64,000 bases of DNA from Pseudomonas eucalypticola (GTDB taxonomy: Bacteria > Pseudomonadota > Gammaproteobacteria > Pseudomonadales > Pseudomonadaceae). Shown here in pieces: positions 59,022-64,000 of the stretch. The stretch spans positions 1,334,501 through 1,398,500 of the forward strand of contig NZ_CP056030.1 of assembly GCF_013374995.1 (NCBI RefSeq), given 5' to 3'. Below the pieces are notes generated by a model. It had not been told where the DNA came from. It ran no database searches and saw nothing but the letters and a program-made list of their open reading frames with translations. The stretch's first letter is position 1, and each line of letters starts with the position of its first letter. The position numbers were made by a program, and so were the translations under genes.

Positions 59022-60293
59022 ATGACCCAATCAGCGATTCATGCAGGAGGAGATCCGGACCCCGGTTTCGGCACTGAGGGCAGGAGGGAATTCCAATTCC
59101 ATGCGCTCAGTGTGTCTGCACGGGGGCAGCGGTTATGCCTGGCGTACGGTGAAGTGAGGTATTTTTGGGCTCAGGTCACTGACCTGGCGGGTAATCCAGT
59201 GTCTTTGGGGGATGAGAATCGCGATGGCGCGTTCTTTATCAAGTTAGCCAACGCTCAGAACGAATTTGCCCGGACGGCGGGGGTTATTGAACTGCCTACG
59301 GGGCAGTGGTTGGGGTACGGTACGGTTGGCATCCAAGGTGCAGGCGATAGGGCTGCGCTGACACTGTACGACCGGAACGGTGTGGAGGATCAGGTGTTCA
59401 GGCGCAATGCCTACGAAACCTTGAAGGTGCATGCGGTCAATCAATTCAGTACCCACACACCGTTGACGGTCACTTGTATCGATGGTGGGGGCTTTTTCGT
59501 ACCCTTCGGTAACCGGGTTTTCAAATTGAAAGCCGACGGTACGCCCGATACGAGTTTTGCGGAATTTGGAGTTCGCGCCCTGCGTGCTGGAGGCGATCTC
59601 AGTCGTAATGGCGTGCGCGCTTCATCCGTCAAGATCCTCGGCAATGGTAGTCTCGTGGTGGCCGCTGTCAGGATGGATACTGCACGCCACTCCTATATCG
59701 ATGTTTACAAGTTTACCGCTGCCGGTGCGCCTGATACCACCTTTGGCCAGAGCGGGGTATCTTGGTTTCAATTCACTGGTCTCGCGTTTTCAGCGGAGGT
59801 CTTGGTTCGATCGGGTAATAGACTGGTGGCGGTGTCTTTCAGCCCTGGTCGTGAATGTATGATGTGGGGGCTGACGGCGTATGGGCAGCGCGACCAATCA
59901 TTCAATGCCGGCCAGCCTCTGGGGATGGCAGCTGGTAACGGCACCCATCAGCAATGGCGCGGGGCATTCGTTGACTCGCAAGACTACATCAGCGCCATTG
60001 GCTGGAATGAAACGGGTCTCATCATGGGGGCGGTGACACCGGCCGGCCTGCCCGATACTCAGGCGTTCCCATCCAATGGCTGGCGGCAGATTGTGCGGAC
60101 GCCTGGCATGATCATCAATGGCGTTGCCTGGCAAGACGATAGATTTCTCGTTTCTGTTATAGACCCAGATACAACCTGGCCAGTTTTCTTCCGATTCCAG
60201 GGACCGCAACGCGTAGTTGAACCGCAGCTTGCGGTGGCCGAGCGTGAAAATGGCCCTGCGAGTTCCCGGAGAGGCAAACAACGCAAGAAATAG
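59022..60293 (+). CDS. Delta-60-repeat protein (beta-propeller-like), unknown function
   Basis: The 423-residue protein has weak repeats of the delta-60 type: DPGFGTEG, then VFKLKADGTPDTSFAEFGV and VYKFTAAGAPDTTFGQSGV, with blades between. There is no clear signal peptide or membrane helix. The C-terminus is basic (SSRRGKQRKK). Base composition is visibly lower in GC and codon use less biased than the flanking fadD genes. It is an accessory gene between fadD2 and fadD1, which are adjacent in P. aeruginosa. GGCGAG precedes the ATG. Confidence 0.8.
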   Translation: MTQSAIHAGGDPDPGFGTEGRREFQFHALSVSARGQRLCLAYGEVRYFWAQVTDLAGNPVSLGDENRDGAFFIKLANAQNEFARTAGVIELPTGQWLGYGTVGIQGAGDRAALTLYDRNGVEDQVFRRNAYETLKVHAVNQFSTHTPLTVTCIDGGGFFVPFGNRVFKLKADGTPDTSFAEFGVRALRAGGDLSRNGVRASSVKILGNGSLVVAAVRMDTARHSYIDVYKFTAAGAPDTTFGQSGVSWFQFTGLAFSAEVLVRSGNRLVAVSFSPGRECMMWGLTAYGQRDQSFNAGQPLGMAAGNGTHQQWRGAFVDSQDYISAIGWNETGLIMGAVTPAGLPDTQAFPSNGWRQIVRTPGMIINGVAWQDDRFLVSVIDPDTTWPVFFRFQGPQRVVEPQLAVAERENGPASSRRGKQRKK

Positions 60294-60307
60294 TACTTTT
60301 ACTCTAA

Positions 60308-60346
60308 AAGTGACCACTTAATTTGATCTGGTCATTATTGTGACCA
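60308..60346. promoter_or_regulatory. Three TGACCA half-sites upstream of fadD1
   Basis: TGACCA (60311), TGGTCA (60329) and TGACCA (60341) lie within 36 bases; the last two form a perfect inverted repeat with a 6-base spacer, and the first is inside AAGTGACCACTT. They may be operators for fadD1. The core resembles the FadR half-site TGGTC but the spacing differs. Confidence 0.4.
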
Positions 60347-60500
60347 TGGAGCCCGTTTCGGGCTCTATGCGACCTATTCCAAAGCTGCTACTCTCGGCGC
60401 GCTTTCGATCGAAAGGCGCGCTCCCTGCGCCCGGTCATCCATCAATAATAATCGCATATGAAGCGGTGATGAATTCGCTGTGCTGGAGGAGTGGGCTTCC

Positions 60501-62198
60501 ATGATCGAAAATTTCTGGAAGGATAAGTACCCAGCGGGTATTGCTGCGCACATCAATCCTGACGAATATCCGAATATCCAGGCTGTGTTGAAGCAGTCCT
60601 GCCAGCGCTTCGCCGACAAGCCGGCGTTCAGCAACCTGGGCAAGACGCTCACCTACGGCCAACTGTATGAGCTGTCGGGCGCTTTCGCGGCTTACCTGCA
60701 GCAGCATACCGACTTGCAGCCCGGTGATCGAATCGCCGTGCAACTGCCAAACGTTTTGCAGTATCCGGTGGTAGTGTTCGGCGCCATCCGTGCCGGCCTG
60801 ATCGTGGTCAATACCAACCCGCTGTACACCGCCCGGGAAATGGAACACCAGTTCAACGACTCCGGTGCCAAGGCCCTGGTGTGCCTGGCCAACATGGCGC
60901 ACCTGGCGCAGCACGTGGTGCCCAAGACGTCGGTGAAGCACGTGATCGTCACCCAGGTGGGCGACCTGTTGCCCCCGGTCAAGCGCCTGCTGGTGAACAG
61001 CGTCATCAAGTACGTGAAGAAAATGGTCCCGGCGTATCACTTGCCCAGCGCGGTGAAGTTCAACGACGTGATCGCCAAGGGGCACGGCCAGCCAGTGCGC
61101 GAGGCCAACCCCGACGCCAATGACGTGGCAGTGCTGCAATACACCGGTGGCACCACCGGGGTGGCCAAGGGCGCCATGCTGACCCATCGCAACCTGGTGG
61201 CCAACATGCTGCAGTGCAAGGCGCTGATGGCCTCGAACCTGAACGAAGGGTGCGAGATCCTCATTACGCCGTTGCCGCTGTACCACATCTACGCCTTCAC
61301 CTTTCATTGCATGGCCATGATGCTGATCGGCAACCATAACGTGCTGATCAGCAACCCCCGCGACCTGCCGGCCATGGTCAAGGAGCTATCGAAATGGAAG
61401 TTCAGCGGTTTCGTAGGGCTTAACACCCTGTTCGTGGCCCTGTGCAACAACGCCGACTTCCGCAACCTGGACTTCTCCGCCCTGAAAGTGACCCTGTCCG
61501 GCGGCATGGCCCTGCAATTGGCGGCCGCCGACCGCTGGAAAGCCGTGACTGGCTGCGCCATCTGCGAAGGCTATGGCATGACCGAGACCAGCCCGGTGGC
61601 GTCGGTGAACCCGATCCAGAACATTCAGGTGGGCACCATCGGTATTCCGGTGCCGTCTACCCAATGCCGCGTGGTCGATGACAGCGGCCGTGAGCTGGGC
61701 CTGGGTGAAACCGGCGAGCTATGCGTCAAGGGCCCGCAAGTGATGAAAGGGTACTGGCAGCGCCAGGAGGCCACCGACGAAATGCTCGATGCCGATGGCT
61801 GGCTGAAAACTGGCGACATCGCGGTCATTCAGGACGATGGCTACATGCGCATTGTCGACCGCAAGAAAGACATGATCCTGGTCTCCGGTTTCAATGTGTA
61901 TCCCAATGAACTGGAAGATGTGCTGGTCACCCTGCCCGGCGTGCTGCAATGCGCGGCCATCGGCATACCGGACGAAAAGTCCGGCGAGGCCATCAAGGTG
62001 TTCATCGTCGCCCGCCCCGGCGTGACCCTCACCAAGGATCAGGTCATGGAGCACATGCGCGCCAACGTCACCGGCTACAAGGTGCCTCGCGCCGTGGAGT
62101 TCCGCGAAGCGCTGCCGACCACCAACGTCGGCAAGATCCTGCGCCGTGAGCTGCGGGACGAAGAACTGAAAAAGCTGGGGCTGAAGAAGATCGCCTGA
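60501..62198 (+). CDS. fadD1: Long-chain fatty acyl-CoA synthetase (FadD1)
   Basis: The 565-residue enzyme is a close paralogue of FadD2 in this window, with AMP-binding motif (QYTGGTTGVAKGAMLTHRNL near 213), second motif (CEGYGMTETSPVA), and FACS signature (KTGDIAVIQDDGYMRIVDRKKDMILVSGFN). The catalytic Lys is in GKILRREL. It would be the main acyl-CoA synthetase for long chains. ATG 60501 (MIENFWKDKYP) has GGAGGAG ~10 bases upstream. Confidence 0.94.
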   Translation: MIENFWKDKYPAGIAAHINPDEYPNIQAVLKQSCQRFADKPAFSNLGKTLTYGQLYELSGAFAAYLQQHTDLQPGDRIAVQLPNVLQYPVVVFGAIRAGLIVVNTNPLYTAREMEHQFNDSGAKALVCLANMAHLAQHVVPKTSVKHVIVTQVGDLLPPVKRLLVNSVIKYVKKMVPAYHLPSAVKFNDVIAKGHGQPVREANPDANDVAVLQYTGGTTGVAKGAMLTHRNLVANMLQCKALMASNLNEGCEILITPLPLYHIYAFTFHCMAMMLIGNHNVLISNPRDLPAMVKELSKWKFSGFVGLNTLFVALCNNADFRNLDFSALKVTLSGGMALQLAAADRWKAVTGCAICEGYGMTETSPVASVNPIQNIQVGTIGIPVPSTQCRVVDDSGRELGLGETGELCVKGPQVMKGYWQRQEATDEMLDADGWLKTGDIAVIQDDGYMRIVDRKKDMILVSGFNVYPNELEDVLVTLPGVLQCAAIGIPDEKSGEAIKVFIVARPGVTLTKDQVMEHMRANVTGYKVPRAVEFREALPTTNVGKILRRELRDEELKKLGLKKIA

Positions 62199-62207
62199 CG
62201 GCAGAAG

Positions 62208-62262
62208 CACGCGGCAAGCTGCAAGCGGGGCGGTCCGCGTGCAGCTTGTCGCTGGCAGCTTC
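62208..62262. repeat. Extragenic CTGCAAG-type palindromic element after fadD1
   Basis: GCACGCGGCAAGCTGCAAGC and the complementary GCGTGCAGCTTGTCGCTGGCAGC lie 10 bases after fadD1 and form an imperfect hairpin. It is related to the element at 25818-25862. Confidence 0.65.
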
Positions 62263-62352
62263 AGTTCACTGCACCTGGCCAATATGATTACGCTGCCCAA
62301 ATCTGCGACAATCGCGGCCATTCTCTTTGCCGCGTAGCCATTTGCGTACCTG

Positions 62353-64000
62353 ATGACTGACCAGACCCCCGTTATCGACACCCTGTTCAAGAACCTCGAC
62401 CAGGCCATGATCAGCGACCGCCATCGCCTGCGCCGGCAGTTGCATGACCTGCGCAAGAAACCCGACGAGGGCAAGCTGGCCCAGTGGGTGGAGCGGGCGC
62501 AGGCGTCCATGGCCCAGGTCACTGCGCGGCGCCAGAGCGTGCCGACCATCCGCTACGATGACAGCCTGCCCATCGCCGCCAAACGCGATGAAATCAAGAA
62601 GATCCTGGCCGAACACCAGGTGCTGATCATTGCTGGCGAGACGGGCTCGGGCAAGACCACCCAGTTACCGAAGATCTGCCTGGAACTGGGCCGCGGCCAG
62701 CATGGCCTGATCGCCCATACCCAGCCACGCCGGATTGCCGCCCGCAGCGTCGCCACCCGGGTCGCCGAGGAGCTGGCCACGCCCTTGGGCGCGCTGGTGG
62801 GCTACCAGGTGCGCTTCGAAGACCAGAGCGACGCCAATACCCTGGTCAAGCTGATGACCGACGGCATCCTGCTGGCCGAAACCCAGCACGACCGCTTTCT
62901 GGAACGCTACGACACCATCATCGTCGACGAAGCCCATGAACGCAGCCTGAACATCGACTTTCTGCTGGGCTACCTCAAGACCCTGCTGCCGCGCCGACCC
63001 GACCTCAAGGTCATCATCACCTCGGCAACCATCGACCTGGAGCGTTTTTCCAAGCACTTCAACGACGCGCCGATCATCGAAGTGTCGGGGCGTACCTACC
63101 CGGTGGACGTCTGGTACCGCCCGCTCACCAGCGAGCAGGACGAGGAGGGCAACAGCGTCGAGGACGACCTGACCGTCGACCAGGCCATCATCGCCGCGCT
63201 GGATGAAATCGCCTCGTTCGAGCGCAGTGAAGGCAAGCGCCCGGGCGATGTGCTGGTGTTCCTGCCCGGTGAACGCGAGATCCGTGATGCCGCTGAAATG
63301 CTGCGCAAGGCCCAGCTCAAGCACACCGAGATTCTGCCGTTGTACGCGCGCCTGTCACCGGCCGAGCAGCAGAAGATTTTCCAGAGCCACCCGGGCCGTC
63401 GAGTGGTGCTGGCCACCAACGTCGCCGAAACCTCGCTGACCGTTCCCGGCATTCGCTACGTGATCGACAGTGGCACCGCGCGCATCAGCCGCTACAGCTA
63501 CCGCGCCAAGGTGCAGCGCCTGCCCATCGAGGCGGTGTCCCAGGCCAGCGCCAACCAGCGCAAGGGCCGCTGCGGCCGCGTCGAGCCCGGCATCTGCATT
63601 CGCTTGTACAGCGAAGAGGACTTCACCAGCCGGCCGGAATTCACCGACCCCGAGATATTGCGCACCAACCTGGCGGCGGTGATCCTGCAGATGCTGCACC
63701 TGCGCCTGGGCGAGATCGACCAGTTCCCGTTCATCGAGCCCCCGGATGGCAAGGCCATCACCGATGGCTTCAACTTGCTGCAAGAGCTGTCGGCGGTCAA
63801 CCGCGAGAACCAGCTGACCCCGATCGGCCGCCAGTTGGCGCGCCTGCCGGTGGACCCGCGCATGGGCCGCATGCTGCTGGAAGCAGCGAGGCAGGGCAGC
63901 CTGCAGGAAGTGCTGATCATCGCCAGTGCGCTGTCAGTGCAGGACGTGCGCGAGCGCCCGCCGGAGCGCCAGCAGGCCGCCGACCAGGCTCACGCTCAGT
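62353..64000 (+). CDS. hrpA: HrpA, ATP-dependent RNA helicase (5' part only)
   Basis: The frame is open to the right edge; 549 residues are visible of a ~1,300-residue family. DEAH-box motifs are in order: Walker A (IAGETGSGKTTQLPK near 94), TQPRRIAARSVA, DEAH (IIVDEAHERSLN), SAT (ITSATID), then the helicase C part (FLPGEREIRD; ATNVAETSLTVPGIRYVIDSG; QRKGRCGRVEPG) and the start of the winged-helix/ratchet region. HrpA acts on RNA processing and ribosome rescue. ATG 62353 (MTDQTPVIDTLFKN) is the first plausible start. Confidence 0.94.
   Translation, partial: MTDQTPVIDTLFKNLDQAMISDRHRLRRQLHDLRKKPDEGKLAQWVERAQASMAQVTARRQSVPTIRYDDSLPIAAKRDEIKKILAEHQVLIIAGETGSGKTTQLPKICLELGRGQHGLIAHTQPRRIAARSVATRVAEELATPLGALVGYQVRFEDQSDANTLVKLMTDGILLAETQHDRFLERYDTIIVDEAHERSLNIDFLLGYLKTLLPRRPDLKVIITSATIDLERFSKHFNDAPIIEVSGRTYPVDVWYRPLTSEQDEEGNSVEDDLTVDQAIIAALDEIASFERSEGKRPGDVLVFLPGEREIRDAAEMLRKAQLKHTEILPLYARLSPAEQQKIFQSHPGRRVVLATNVAETSLTVPGIRYVIDSGTARISRYSYRAKVQRLPIEAVSQASANQRKGRCGRVEPGICIRLYSEEDFTSRPEFTDPEILRTNLAAVILQMLHLRLGEIDQFPFIEPPDGKAITDGFNLLQELSAVNRENQLTPIGRQLARLPVDPRMGRMLLEAARQGSLQEVLIIASALSVQDVRERPPERQQAADQAHAQ

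Overview
The window is chromosomal DNA of a high-GC gammaproteobacterium, almost certainly a Pseudomonas of the P. putida / P. fluorescens side of the genus. Support comes from a full Wsp surface-sensing operon, the prfB-lysS pair with the prfB programmed frameshift, a Bra/Liv branched-chain amino acid transporter, and a rapA - small ORFs - PhrS-like sRNA - phaJ - lysophospholipase - fadD2 - fadD1 - hrpA block in the order known from P. aeruginosa. I see no tRNA, rRNA, insertion sequence, prophage or CRISPR array. Almost everything is core genome.

Layout. 1-7408: end of wspA, then wspB-C-D-E-F in translationally coupled overlaps, then the diguanylate cyclase wspR. 7541-10222: prfB and lysS. 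10386-14175: a TetR regulator, a lipoprotein, a DUF1704/QEGLA metallopeptidase-like protein, an alpha/beta-hydrolase lipoprotein broken by a G8-tract frameshift, and a small membrane protein. 14239-16117 (minus): OmpA-like and DUF4398 lipoproteins and a small conserved protein. 16325-21996: ppc, adk, tsaB, a small protein and a DUF72 protein. 22016-27414: small envelope and hypothetical genes, including two tandem OmpA-like lipoproteins and a secreted collagen-like protein. 27511-35762: dinG (with a putative LexA operator), a GH50-like glycosidase, an EstB-type serine hydrolase, an OmpA lipoprotein with a histone-H1-like tail, pdxH and slyB. 35845-39675 (minus): nhaA, a FAD oxidoreductase and a lipoprotein. 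39757-41317: a 5'-truncated short-chain dehydrogenase divergent from a LysR regulator. 41286-41963: four tandem copies of a 169-bp unit. 41951-46937 (minus): livK-H-M-G-F, with livH frameshifted in a homopolymer. 47313-51554: a DUF2288 protein, a MHYT-GGDEF-EAL protein and an MFS transporter. 51699-64000: rapA to hrpA, with a delta-60-repeat gene between the two fadD genes.

Functional threads. Two c-di-GMP modules are present: Wsp (surface contact to WspR) and a MucR-like dual-domain protein. Fatty-acid activation (two FadD), (R)-enoyl-CoA supply (PhaJ) and a lysophospholipase form one lipid locus. Envelope lipoproteins are plentiful, including four with an OmpA-type peptidoglycan-binding domain.

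The most notable observations are: the 169-bp tandem amplification, which contains an internal 23-bp inverted repeat and is bounded by the 3' ends of lysR and livF; a probable ANR-dependent PhrS-family sRNA with a much shorter predicted transcript; two single-base losses in G homopolymers (hydrolase and livH) that may be sequence errors or real lesions; loss of the nucleotide-binding N-terminus of the dehydrogenase; and the delta-60-repeat insertion between fadD2 and fadD1.
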